From: Fibrobacter sp.
GTDB lineage: Bacteria > Fibrobacterota > Fibrobacteria > Fibrobacterales > Fibrobacteraceae
NCBI GenBank assembly: GCA_024398935.1
Contig: JAKSIH010000014.1
Location: forward strand, 1-64,000
Direction: 5' to 3'
DNA length: 64,000 nucleotides
Shown here: positions 48,912 to 56,592 of the stretch, piece by piece
Position numbering within the stretch: position 1 is the stretch's first letter
Layout of the letters: each line of letters starts with the position of its first letter
The notes under the pieces: model-generated
What the model was told of the DNA's origin: nothing
The model's database searches: none
What the model saw: only the letters and a program-made list of their open reading frames with translations
Translations under genes and position numbers: made by a program

Positions 48912-49658
48912 ATGAGTCAGGATAATTTTGATATTGGCGCCAAGCGGGATCCCTTTTCCCCGCTGGTGATTATTGCAGGTCTAATGGTAGCCTGCTACTT
49001 GACCTCCAACGTTATGGCAGTCAAGTTGCTGTCCGTGGGTGGCGTCACCATTTTCGACGCAGGCACCATTACTTTCCCGCTGGCCTATATGCTGGGGGAT
49101 GTGCTTACAGAAATTTGGGGGTTCAAGACGGCCCGCAAGGTCATCTGGCTGACCTTCTTCTGCCAGGTGTTCATGGCGCTGTTCACCTTCATTGGCACAA
49201 CACTCCCCTACCCGGACTTTACCGAGGATACCGCCAGCGCCTATGCAAAGATCTTCAGTTTCGTGCCCCGCATTACGGTGGCCTCCCTCATCGCCTTTTT
49301 GCTTGGAGAGCTGACCAACGCCTGGACCATGGTGAAGATTCGCGAAAAGACAGGACGCAAACTTCTGTGGGTGCGGACCATCGGCAGTTCCCTTTTCGGT
49401 TACATCGTCGATACCAGCATCTTTGTGCTGATTGCCTTTGCAGGAACGGTTCCCACCGACGACCTAATCAGTATGATTGTGGTCCAGTTCCCGGGAAAAC
49501 TTGCCATTGAAGCGGTTTGCGCAACGCCGATAGCATACGCCCTCATCAACAGCCTGAGAAAGCGTTTCGAGAAAATGGAGGGCAAGCAGGAACTGGTCCT
49601 GGATTCCATAACAGAAACCATCAACAACCTCCGCAAAGAAAACAACCAAAAACCATAA
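48912..49658 (+). CDS. yhhQ: Queuosine precursor transporter (VUT/YhhQ family)
   Basis: The 248 residues contain about six membrane helices and the family signatures SNVMAVKLLSVGG, FPLAYMLGDVLTEIWGFKTARKVIW and FGYIVDTSIFVLIAF. Members import preQ0/preQ1 for queuosine synthesis. No queuosine genes are adjacent. It is probably cotranscribed with the upstream lipoprotein. A heptad repeat block begins right after the stop. Confidence 0.9.
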   Translation: MSQDNFDIGAKRDPFSPLVIIAGLMVACYLTSNVMAVKLLSVGGVTIFDAGTITFPLAYMLGDVLTEIWGFKTARKVIWLTFFCQVFMALFTFIGTTLPYPDFTEDTASAYAKIFSFVPRITVASLIAFLLGELTNAWTMVKIREKTGRKLLWVRTIGSSLFGYIVDTSIFVLIAFAGTVPTDDLISMIVVQFPGKLAIEAVCATPIAYALINSLRKRFEKMEGKQELVLDSITETINNLRKENNQKP

Positions 49659-49659
49659 A

Positions 49660-49736
49660 CACCTATCACCATTCATCTTTCATATTTCATCTTTCATATT
49701 TCATCTTTCATTTTTCATTGTTAATTGTTCACTAGT
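49660..49736. repeat. Heptad repeat block D (CATNTTT units)
   Basis: Eleven consecutive 7-bp units start at 49660: CACCTAT, CACCATT, then CATCTTT and CATATTT alternating, CATTTTT, CATTGTT, AATTGTT and CACTAGT. All but one begin CA. The block starts two bases after the transporter gene stop. Confidence 0.9.
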
Positions 49737-49737
49737 T

Positions 49738-49781
49738 TTGAGGTACGCTTCGCTTGAGGTGTGAGGTCGGAGCTTCGCTCC
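49738..49781. repeat. TGAGGT repeat with mini-hairpins
   Basis: TTGAGGT (49738), TTGAGGT (49754) and GTGAGGT (49761) alternate with short GCTTCGC-type palindromes; the last is a perfect GGAGC-TTC-GCTCC hairpin (49769-49781). The block at 52573 is its inverse in layout. Confidence 0.75.
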
Positions 49782-49822
49782 TAGAGGTTTATTAGGGGGT
49801 AGGGCGCAGGATGCAGGTGGTT

Positions 49823-49857
49823 CTAGGGGCTAGAGACTAGAATCTAGGGGCTAGGGC
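49823..49857. repeat. Heptad repeat block E (CTAGNNN units)
   Basis: Five in-register 7-bp units: CTAGGGG, CTAGAGA, CTAGAAT, CTAGGGG, CTAGGGC. Confidence 0.8.
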
Positions 49858-49927
49858 TGCGGGATGCAAGTGAAATTGATTTCTGGGTGGTTACATCTTT
49901 GATTTTTCCTATGGAGTATTCTTGACA

Positions 49928-50004
49928 TCTCTAATCTCTAATCTCTAATTTCTAGATTCTAAACACTCTTCACTGTTCACTATTCACTGTTCACTATTCA
50001 CTAT
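49928..50004. repeat. Heptad repeat block F running into the Nudix start codon
   Basis: Eleven in-register 7-bp units: TCTCTAA three times, TTTCTAG, ATTCTAA, ACACTCT, then TCACTGT and TCACTAT alternating. The last unit contains the first two bases of the ATG at 50003. There is no other 5' leader or ribosome-binding site. Confidence 0.9.
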
Positions 50005-50488
50005 GCTAAACACCACCCTCTGTTACATCGAGCAAGACGACAAGTACCTTCTCCTTCATCGCGTCAAGAAGAAGAACGACATCAATAAGGACAAATGGAT
50101 TGGTATCGGCGGCAAATTCGAGGAATGGGAATCCCCCGAGGATTGCATCAAGCGGGAAGCGTTGGAAGAAACAGGCCTCACCCTCATCAAGCCAAAGTAC
50201 AGAGGCATCGTGACTTTTATTAGCGATGGCATGGACCAGACCGAATTCATGCACTTGTTTACCGCAACCCAATGGAAGGGAGACTTGAAGGAGTGCGACG
50301 AAGGCAACCTGGAATGGGTCCCGAAAGCGGATGTGGCGAAACTCCCCCACTGGGACGGCGACCTGATTTTCTTGGCCCTGCTGGAACGGGGCGAACCCTT
50401 CTTTAGCCTGAAACTAACCTATAAGGGCAGTACTTTGACCGAGGCTTTGCTCAATGAAGAACCGGTTAAGGTTGAAGATTTTATTTAA
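50003..50488 (+). CDS. Nudix hydrolase, MutT/8-oxo-dGTPase-like
   Basis: The 161 residues carry the Nudix box (GGKFEEWESPEDCIKREALEETGL, about residues 37-60, matching G-x5-E-x7-REUxEExGU). The N-terminus (TLCYIEQDDKYLLLHR) and the WVPKADVAKLPHWDGDLIFL segment are like MTH1/MutT-type 8-oxo-dGTP diphosphatases. Catalysis would hydrolyse oxidised or non-canonical nucleoside triphosphates. No Shine-Dalgarno is present; heptad repeats extend to the start codon. Confidence 0.88.
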   Translation: MLNTTLCYIEQDDKYLLLHRVKKKNDINKDKWIGIGGKFEEWESPEDCIKREALEETGLTLIKPKYRGIVTFISDGMDQTEFMHLFTATQWKGDLKECDEGNLEWVPKADVAKLPHWDGDLIFLALLERGEPFFSLKLTYKGSTLTEALLNEEPVKVEDFI

Positions 50489-50711
50489 AAGTCAAAAAAA
50501 GCGGGGTTTTGGCGCATTTTTCAGTGCAAGCCCCGCTATTTATTTAATTTGTATACAAAAGAGTTCACATTTTAGCCTCTAAACGCCCCTAAAAGCGGTT
50601 AAAGAGGCCCAAAAGCAAACAAAGTCAGCTCTAAAGTGTATTAGGCAAAACATACAAAGTCAAAAAAAGCGGGGTTTTCGCACATTTTTCTGCGTAAACC
50701 CCGCTTTTTTA
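50487..50711. repeat. Two near-identical terminator-like hairpin elements with a hairpin between
   Basis: Copies at about 50487-50545 and 50657-50711 share AGTCAAAAAAAGCGGGG followed by TTTT. Each then forms a GCGGGG/CCCCGC stem with an inner CGCA/TGCG-type stem and ends in T-rich DNA. Copy 2 (50666-50707) has a 12-bp perfect stem and is a good terminator in both directions. Between them GCCTCT (50575-50580) pairs with AGAGGC (50603-50608). This 326-base gap to the LptE gene has no coding frame I can support. Confidence 0.75.
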
Positions 50712-50738
50712 GCGGATTAAAATTTTCAGCTACCATTG

Positions 50739-50798
50739 AGAATCGCTACGCGATTCTGTTTGCTGCGCCTCGGTCATAGAAACAAGCAAGCTTGTTTC
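50739..50798. repeat. Two perfect mini-hairpins
   Basis: AGAATCGC-TAC-GCGATTCT (50739-50757) and GAAACAAGC-AA-GCTTGTTTC (50779-50798) sit just past the LptE-like gene stop. They lack T runs and are of the same type as the hairpins at 15287, 49769, 52581 and 58060. Confidence 0.75.
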
Positions 50799-50814
50799 TG
50801 CGACGCTCGGCTTG

Positions 50815-51330
50815 CTACCACTTAGCCAGGGCGTTGGTGATGATGAGGTCCTGGAGTTTTTCGATGGCGCGTTTTTGACCATGGCGGTCTTCTGTTTCGT
50901 TGGCCTGAACATCGTAAGTTCCCTCCGCGGAGAGAGACTTGTTTTCGTAGATGATGCGTTCCTTCACGTTGTCATAGAACTTGACGCCTACGCGGATAGT
51001 AACGCGATAGGATTCTACATCGCTGTTACTGTTGTAGTCCAGAGGCTTGTTAGTATAGGACAGCAAAGAAATTTCAAAATCGGAATGGGCTTCGCCATTC
51101 ACAATTCGGACACCGCCGGCATTTTTCTTGAACATATCCACGACTGCTGTGCGGATATCGTTGGCAAGAACAGCATCGGAAATTTTGTCGTCAACTTCAT
51201 GAATGTTCACAGTCTTGATATGGCTGGGCAAAGTACTGGCGGTAAAGCTGTAACAGCCCGATAAAATACTGGCGCACAAGACCAACAGTCCTATCAAGAC
51301 AAGTCGAAAACATTTTGAAGATTTCTGCAT
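50815..51330 (-). CDS. LptE-like LPS-assembly lipoprotein
   Basis: The 171 residues have a lipoprotein signal (lipobox ILSGC, Cys about 26) followed by YSFTASTLPSHIKTVNIHEVDD. That course, with the later YRVTIRVGVKFYDNVKERIIYENKSLSAEGTYD, is the LptE fold as found in Bacteroidota and related phyla. LptE plugs LptD and helps insert LPS in the outer membrane. LptD is not in the window. GGGAG precedes ATG 51330. Assignment is by pattern; sure of the lipoprotein, fairly sure of the family. Confidence 0.8.
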   Translation of the reverse strand: MQKSSKCFRLVLIGLLVLCASILSGCYSFTASTLPSHIKTVNIHEVDDKISDAVLANDIRTAVVDMFKKNAGGVRIVNGEAHSDFEISLLSYTNKPLDYNSNSDVESYRVTIRVGVKFYDNVKERIIYENKSLSAEGTYDVQANETEDRHGQKRAIEKLQDLIITNALAKW

Positions 51331-51516
51331 ACTCCCAATAGTAGAAAATTTATTTCACTCCAGAAATTATATTATTTTTCCCATGTGTTAAAACAGCTAG
51401 ATTTTCGCTTTCGCGAAATTGACGTCGTTGAATGAAAGAAAGACCTGATTCGAACGCATTTGCAACATAGTTCATACCAAGTTCGACATCGTTCAAGGCT
51501 ATGTAATGGAGATGTT

Positions 51517-52545
51517 ATGGGACTAAAGTTTATTTTGACAATGGGTTCTGCCCTACTGGCCGTCACCTTGGCAAATGCACAGACTAAGGTTGCCTGCGTC
51601 GGCAACAGCATTACCGAAGGTTACGGCATCTGGGACAAGACAAAGTACCCGGAACATCTGCAGACATTCCTTAACCAGGATGCCGCAGCTGGTCGCCAAT
51701 ACGAGGTCATGAACTTCGGTCATTCCGGCAGAATGTTCCACAAAGCATCCGCCGAATCCTACTGGTCTTCCGACAAGTTCGCTGCAGCCCTGAACTACGG
51801 GGCAAATATCGTGGTCATCGAGCTTGGAACCAACGACAGCAAGTACTTCTTTGACGGCAAGGGCAGTTCCAGCGGGTACAACTATATGTACAAGCCGGAA
51901 AACAAGGCGGACCTGGCCAAGGACTACGAAGCCCTCATCGACACCTTCGCCCACCAGCCCCAGGCACCCACAATTTACGCCACCTTGCAGCCCTACGCCC
52001 AGAACACAGAATGGGGCATCGTGGATACCGCTATCGTAAACATCATCAATCCCATCATCAAGGAAGTGGCCACCAGGAAGGGCGTAAAGATTATCGACCT
52101 TCACAGCTCATTCAACAAGAAGGAATGGCTGCTGGACGACATGGTGCACCCCAACGAGGAAGGGGCCAAGGAACTGGCCCGCATTATCGCTAACGGCATC
52201 CTGAGCAAGACAAGTGAACCCGCCATTGAGTCCAGCTCCTCCGGGAACCAACTGCAGTCCAGCTCCTCGGAAACACTGCAGGAACCAACATCATCTGCTG
52301 TTGCCGAAAAGGACTCTTCCGAAACAAATGCCCTGCAGTTGAGAACTGCTGCAAACCAAAGAATATCTATCCAGGGGAAAGCGATCGCAGTAGATAACTA
52401 CGTCGGCGAAATTTCAGTCTTCGACTTGAACGGCAACTTGATCAAGCGAGTTTCGTCCAACGGTTCCACACAAATTCAGCTGAACCAAGCCGGAGCTTAC
52501 ATTATAAAAGCCGGTTTTCAAACAAAAAAATTGTTTCTGAAATAG
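51517..52545 (+). CDS. Secreted SGNH/GDSL esterase with a C-terminal sorting-like tail
   Basis: The 342-residue protein starts at ATG 51517 (GGAG upstream; an earlier in-frame ATG lacks a signal peptide). After the signal peptide (ending ANA) comes an SGNH domain with the catalytic Ser in GNSITEG, the GTND block and the Asp/His pair in DDMVHPNEEG. A Ser-rich linker (about 235-270) leads to a C-terminal beta domain with ISVFDLNGNLIKR and AGAYIIKAG, like Por-type sorting domains. Such proteins in fibrolytic bacteria are often carbohydrate esterases removing acetyl groups from plant polysaccharide; that substrate is inference. Confidence 0.85.
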   Translation: MGLKFILTMGSALLAVTLANAQTKVACVGNSITEGYGIWDKTKYPEHLQTFLNQDAAAGRQYEVMNFGHSGRMFHKASAESYWSSDKFAAALNYGANIVVIELGTNDSKYFFDGKGSSSGYNYMYKPENKADLAKDYEALIDTFAHQPQAPTIYATLQPYAQNTEWGIVDTAIVNIINPIIKEVATRKGVKIIDLHSSFNKKEWLLDDMVHPNEEGAKELARIIANGILSKTSEPAIESSSSGNQLQSSSSETLQEPTSSAVAEKDSSETNALQLRTAANQRISIQGKAIAVDNYVGEISVFDLNGNLIKRVSSNGSTQIQLNQAGAYIIKAGFQTKKLFLK

Positions 52546-52572
52546 AATAAGGCGCCAACTTTCTTACCTAAC

Positions 52573-52620
52573 ACCTCAAAGGCACGCCGTGCCGACCTCA
52601 AAGGGCGTAGCCCGACCTCA
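52573..52620. repeat. ACCTCAAA repeat alternating with mini-hairpins
   Basis: ACCTCAAA (52573), the hairpin GGCAC-GCC-GTGCC (52581-52593), GACCTCAAA (52594), the hairpin GGGC-GTA-GCCC (52603-52613) and GACCTCA (52614). This is the reverse-complement layout of the TGAGGT element at 49738. Confidence 0.8.
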
Positions 52621-52679
52621 TGACCCGATTCTTTTTTCTATAATTACCGCCGTAAAATTTTATCTAACCGAGGCATAAC

Positions 52680-53966
52680 ATGCTTGACATTAAGAAAATC
52701 CGCGAAAATCCGGAATACTATATTGCTGAAACCGAAAAGAAATATACTACCGTGAGCCTGCGCGATGTTCTCGCCATCGACGAAGAACGCCGCCCCCTCC
52801 TTACCGAAGTGGAACGCCTCAAGAGCGAACGCAACGCTCAGTCCAAGCTCATCGGTGAACTGAAGAAGAAGGGCGAAAACGCAGACGCCGCCCAGGCAGC
52901 TACCCGCGAACTGGGCAACAAGATCGACGAAATGGACAAGAAGCTGAAGGATCTGGAATACAAGCAGACCGAAATGCTCATGCACGTCCCCAACATCGCT
53001 CCCCGCTCCATCGAAGGTAAGGACTCCTCCGACAACAAGGTCGAAAAGGACGGCCCGATTCCCTTCGACTACTACACCAAGAACGATGACTTCGCACGCG
53101 TCGACCACAAGACTCTCGGCGAACGCCTTGGCATTTTCGACTTCGAACGCGGCGCAAAGATTTCCGGTTCCGGCTTCCCGGTTTACCGCGGTCTCGGCTC
53201 TCGCCTGGAACGCGCCCTCATCCAGTTCTTCCTGGACGAACACCAGAAGGCTGGCTTCGAAGAATTCACTCCTCCGTACCTGGTTACCCGCAACACCATG
53301 CGCGGCACCGGTCAGCTCCCCAAGTTCGAAGAAGACATGTACCGCTGCGACAAGGATGACGACCTGTTCCTCATCCCCACTGCAGAAGTACCGCTGACCA
53401 ACCTCTACTCCGGCGAAGTGATTCCCGAATCCGAACTGCCCAAGCGCATCTGCGCCTACTCCGCTTGCTTCCGTCGCGAAGCCGGCTCCTACGGCAAGGA
53501 CACCCGCGGTCTTCTGCGCCTGCACCAGTTCAACAAGGTTGAAATGGTGTACTTCGCTCATCCGGAACGCTCCTATGAAGATCACGAAGAACTGACCCGC
53601 TTCGGCGAAATGCTCCTCGAAAAGCTGGGCCTCCCCTACCATCGTCTGGCACTCTGCAAGGGCGACCTTGGTTTCGGTGCAGCAAAGTGCTACGACCTTG
53701 AAGTCTACGCTCCGGTGGAAAAGAAGTGGCTGGAAGTTTCTTCCTGCTCCAACTTCGAAGACTACCAGGCTCGCCGCGCAAACATCAAGACCAAGATCAA
53801 CGGCAAGAACACCTTCATCCACACCTTGAACGGTTCTGGCCTTGCAACTCCTCGCGTGATGGTTGGCATTTGCGACAACTACCAGCAGAAGGACGGCTCC
53901 CTGTTGATTCCTGAAGTGCTGCGTCCGTACATGGGCGGTCTCGAAAAGATTGAGCCTAAGAAGTAA
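52680..53966 (+). CDS. serS: Serine-tRNA ligase
   Basis: The 428-residue class II synthetase has the N-terminal long coiled-coil arm (about 30-100) that binds the tRNA-Ser extra arm, then the catalytic core with ERALIQFFLDEHQ, the TAEVPLTNLYSGE motif 2 region, FRREAGSYGKDTRGLLRLHQFNKVE and the class-specific LNGSGLATPRVMV end. Length is normal. GAGG lies before the ATG and a TATAAT-like box near 52639. A terminator follows. Confidence 0.97.
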   Translation: MLDIKKIRENPEYYIAETEKKYTTVSLRDVLAIDEERRPLLTEVERLKSERNAQSKLIGELKKKGENADAAQAATRELGNKIDEMDKKLKDLEYKQTEMLMHVPNIAPRSIEGKDSSDNKVEKDGPIPFDYYTKNDDFARVDHKTLGERLGIFDFERGAKISGSGFPVYRGLGSRLERALIQFFLDEHQKAGFEEFTPPYLVTRNTMRGTGQLPKFEEDMYRCDKDDDLFLIPTAEVPLTNLYSGEVIPESELPKRICAYSACFRREAGSYGKDTRGLLRLHQFNKVEMVYFAHPERSYEDHEELTRFGEMLLEKLGLPYHRLALCKGDLGFGAAKCYDLEVYAPVEKKWLEVSSCSNFEDYQARRANIKTKINGKNTFIHTLNGSGLATPRVMVGICDNYQQKDGSLLIPEVLRPYMGGLEKIEPKK

Positions 53967-53997
53967 TCTTCTCGAAAATCAACAAAGATCCTATCGA

Positions 53998-54036
53998 AAA
54001 GGGTTTCACATTTTGTGAAGCCCTTTCTTTTTTTTG
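53998..54036 (+). terminator. Terminator of serS
   Basis: AAAGGGTTTCAC pairs with GTGAAGCCCTTT (one G-U pair), followed by T. Confidence 0.9.
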
Positions 54037-54155
54037 ACAAATTAAAAGAACGGGAATATTTATTAAGAAAAGTTTTCCATGTTAACGCAAATTATACTTT
54101 TAGAAAACCAAGTCCGTTTCTATATTTAACTTCAAATGTTTTTATGGGAGATATT

Positions 54156-55454
54156 ATGAACTTCAAGCTTATCGCACTGATGACTGCAATGTCCATGTCT
54201 GCAGCCATCGCACAGGATTACGAAGACGAAGAAGAGGAAGAAGAATCTGCCCCTGCGGCAACTTCCCAGTCATCCGGATCAGAATCCGAATCCGCCCAAG
54301 AATCCAGCAGCGCAGCCGCAGCAAGCATCCCCGATGCTCAGGACGCTCCTGCAGTAACCCAGACCAACGGCGTATTTAATGTCCTTCACGGCAACGCCTA
54401 CAACCTGGTTGGTAGCGAAGCTGGTGCCTCCACCATCGGTGGCAACATGCACTCCCCCTACAAGATGTATGGCAGCAACCTGCTCTATGTGGAACCCTCC
54501 GGCGAGAACGCCACCTTGGCACTGACCAAGGGCGGTCTTACCTACATGTTCGCTTTCGACAATACCGCTAGCCTTGGCGGCATTACTGCAGGCCTCCCCA
54601 TCTATGACGCCGCCGACCTGAGCAATATCGGTATCATTACCGCAGGTGTCGCTTTCAAGGGCATGGGTCTCGCAATCGACTTCGGTCTGGACAAGGTCTG
54701 GAATTCCGAAGAAGTTGGCGACAACGAGACTGACGAATCCATTACCGCAGCAGGCGACATCATTAACCTGAAGTTCGGCATGCTCCTGGGCGCATTCGAC
54801 CTGACCGCAAACGCTTACTGGCTCACCTTCCAGGATGAAGAAGACGAAGATGGCGGCGCAACCGAAACCGATAACGACTACTGGGATCTTGGTTTGAATG
54901 TCGCAATTTCCAATGCACCTTCTGCAAAGAATTTCTTCTGGTCCGCAGGTATCAATATTCTGCGTCAGTCCAGCGAAACCACCACAAAGATGGGCGGAAC
55001 CAAGACCGAAGTCACTCATGAAGACGCATTCTTTGCTCTGCAGCCCTACATGAACTTCGCATTGCCCGTACTTGCATCAGACATCGCACAGGTATTCGTC
55101 GGTACCAACACCCGCATCCCGCTGGTGTTCTTTGACGAAACCGATTCCGACCGTTCCGGCTTTGGCGTATTCACCACCCCGAATATCCTTGCCGAAGTGA
55201 CTCTGAGCGAAAACTGGATTGTGTACGGTGGCGCAAACTATGACTGGCTCCTCTTCGGTTACGAAGGCGAAGAAATCGAAAAATCCAAGACAGATCGTTC
55301 CTCCATTTCCATGAGAACAAACGCCCCCATGGCAAATGCCGGAGTCCGCTTCCAGTACAAGAACCTGATTCTTGAAGCCTCCATCGCCGACCAGCTGAAT
55401 TCCGCTGCATGGGCAGGACTGGTTGGAAACTTCGGTGCCCTGCTTACATTCTAA
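54156..55454 (+). CDS. Outer-membrane beta-barrel-like protein
   Basis: The start is ATG 54156 (GGGAG upstream, TATATT box at 54121); the frame before it overlaps the serS terminator and is not coding. The 432 residues begin with a signal peptide (ending AAIAQ), then an acidic DYEDEEEEEES and Ser/Ala-rich segment (about 21-65). The rest alternates Gly/aromatic strands (LTYMFAFDNTASLGGITAGLPIYD, WIVYGGANYDWLLFGYEG) and ends GNFGALLTF, as in outer-membrane barrels. Layout (charged N-terminal region, then barrel) parallels the porin at 6561. Function not known. Confidence 0.72.
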   Translation: MNFKLIALMTAMSMSAAIAQDYEDEEEEEESAPAATSQSSGSESESAQESSSAAAASIPDAQDAPAVTQTNGVFNVLHGNAYNLVGSEAGASTIGGNMHSPYKMYGSNLLYVEPSGENATLALTKGGLTYMFAFDNTASLGGITAGLPIYDAADLSNIGIITAGVAFKGMGLAIDFGLDKVWNSEEVGDNETDESITAAGDIINLKFGMLLGAFDLTANAYWLTFQDEEDEDGGATETDNDYWDLGLNVAISNAPSAKNFFWSAGINILRQSSETTTKMGGTKTEVTHEDAFFALQPYMNFALPVLASDIAQVFVGTNTRIPLVFFDETDSDRSGFGVFTTPNILAEVTLSENWIVYGGANYDWLLFGYEGEEIEKSKTDRSSISMRTNAPMANAGVRFQYKNLILEASIADQLNSAAWAGLVGNFGALLTF

Positions 55455-55478
55455 TTCAGTTCCGGATTAAAAAGTCTA

Positions 55479-55513
55479 GGCGAACAGTCTTTAGGGCTGT
55501 TCGTCTTTTTTTT
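55479..55513 (+). terminator. Rho-independent terminator
   Basis: GGCGAACAG pairs with CTGTTCGTC (one G-U pair), followed by eight T. Confidence 0.9.
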
Positions 55514-55554
55514 CTTGTGGACTCGAGCCCGCTATTTATATTAATTTTAAAGCT

Positions 55555-56439
55555 ATGAATTATAAGCCTTATAGAGACCTGCTTCTTGAAATTTTTCCAA
55601 ACTATCTGAAAGTGCGGAAATTGCCCCTCAACGGAGGCATGAGTTGTCCCAACCTGGATGGCACCAAAGGTTTTTCGGGATGCAGCTACTGTAACAACAG
55701 AAGTTTCAGCCCGGTATACGACCAGGCAAAAGTAAGCATCGTGGAGCAGTTGGAAAAGTTCGTTCCCAAGCTGCGGGACAAGTATCCCAACGCAGGGATT
55801 CTCGCCTACTTGCAGCCTTATACAAACACCCACGCCCCGCTGGAACATCTGAAGGGGATCATCGACCCCATCGTGAAGCACCCGGAAGTGGCTGGGCTCG
55901 CCATCGGCACCCGGCCCGATTGTCTGGAGCAGGACAAGGTGGACTATCTGGCTAGTCTCAACAAGAAAAAGCCCATCATCGTGGAAATCGGGTTGCAGAC
56001 CGCCAACGACTTGACTCTTGCGGGAATTAACCGTAGACATACCTTGAAGGAATTCGAAGATGCAGTCATGCGTTGCCAGGCCGCGGGGCTTGTAGTAACT
56101 ACCCACGTCATCGTAGGACTTCCCGGCGAAACCATGGAAGACTTTAGGCATACTGCCCAGGTGGTTCGGGATCTGCACCTGGCCGCTGTAAAAATCCACC
56201 CGTTGCATATCGTGACGGGAACTGTCATGGCACAGGATTTTATTGCGGGCGAAGTCAAGCTGTTGACCTTCGAGGAATACTGCAGGGCTGTTGCCGAAAT
56301 GATTAATATCATCGGCATGGAAACCGCCATCGAACGGTTCAGCGGAGAAAGCCCCAGCGACATGCTGCTGGCTCCAGACTGGTGCGGCGAGCGTGACAGG
56401 ATTATCGCCACCGTCAACAAAATTTTGGAAACCAACTAG
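55555..56439 (+). CDS. yhcC: TIGR01212-family radical SAM protein (YhcC-like)
   Basis: The 294 residues match YhcC: KPYRDLLLEIFP start, PNLDGTKGFSGCSYCNNRSF containing the iron-sulphur Cys triad, AYLQPYTNTHAPLEHLK, GLAIGTRPDCL, VEIGLQTAND and VVTTHVIVGLPGETMEDF, with KIHPLHIVTGT near the end. It is a radical-SAM enzyme of unknown reaction. A TATATT box (55537-55542) lies 12 bases before the ATG and no Shine-Dalgarno is present. Confidence 0.92.
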   Translation: MNYKPYRDLLLEIFPNYLKVRKLPLNGGMSCPNLDGTKGFSGCSYCNNRSFSPVYDQAKVSIVEQLEKFVPKLRDKYPNAGILAYLQPYTNTHAPLEHLKGIIDPIVKHPEVAGLAIGTRPDCLEQDKVDYLASLNKKKPIIVEIGLQTANDLTLAGINRRHTLKEFEDAVMRCQAAGLVVTTHVIVGLPGETMEDFRHTAQVVRDLHLAAVKIHPLHIVTGTVMAQDFIAGEVKLLTFEEYCRAVAEMINIIGMETAIERFSGESPSDMLLAPDWCGERDRIIATVNKILETN

Positions 56440-56592
56440 GTTGCACTCGTGTTCGTGAAATTATTTAAGCTTACCGAGAATTAAAAGAACTGGCGGATTC
56501 AATTCCGCCTTTCCTGTATGGGAACTGTCCTCAAGTTTTTTATATTTACCTGCGTAAAAAATCCAGACCTTTCATTTTAAAGGAAAAGCTTT

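Noticed and set aside
52644..53822. 392-codon minus-strand frame over serS
   Set aside because: Antisense to serS; no motif.
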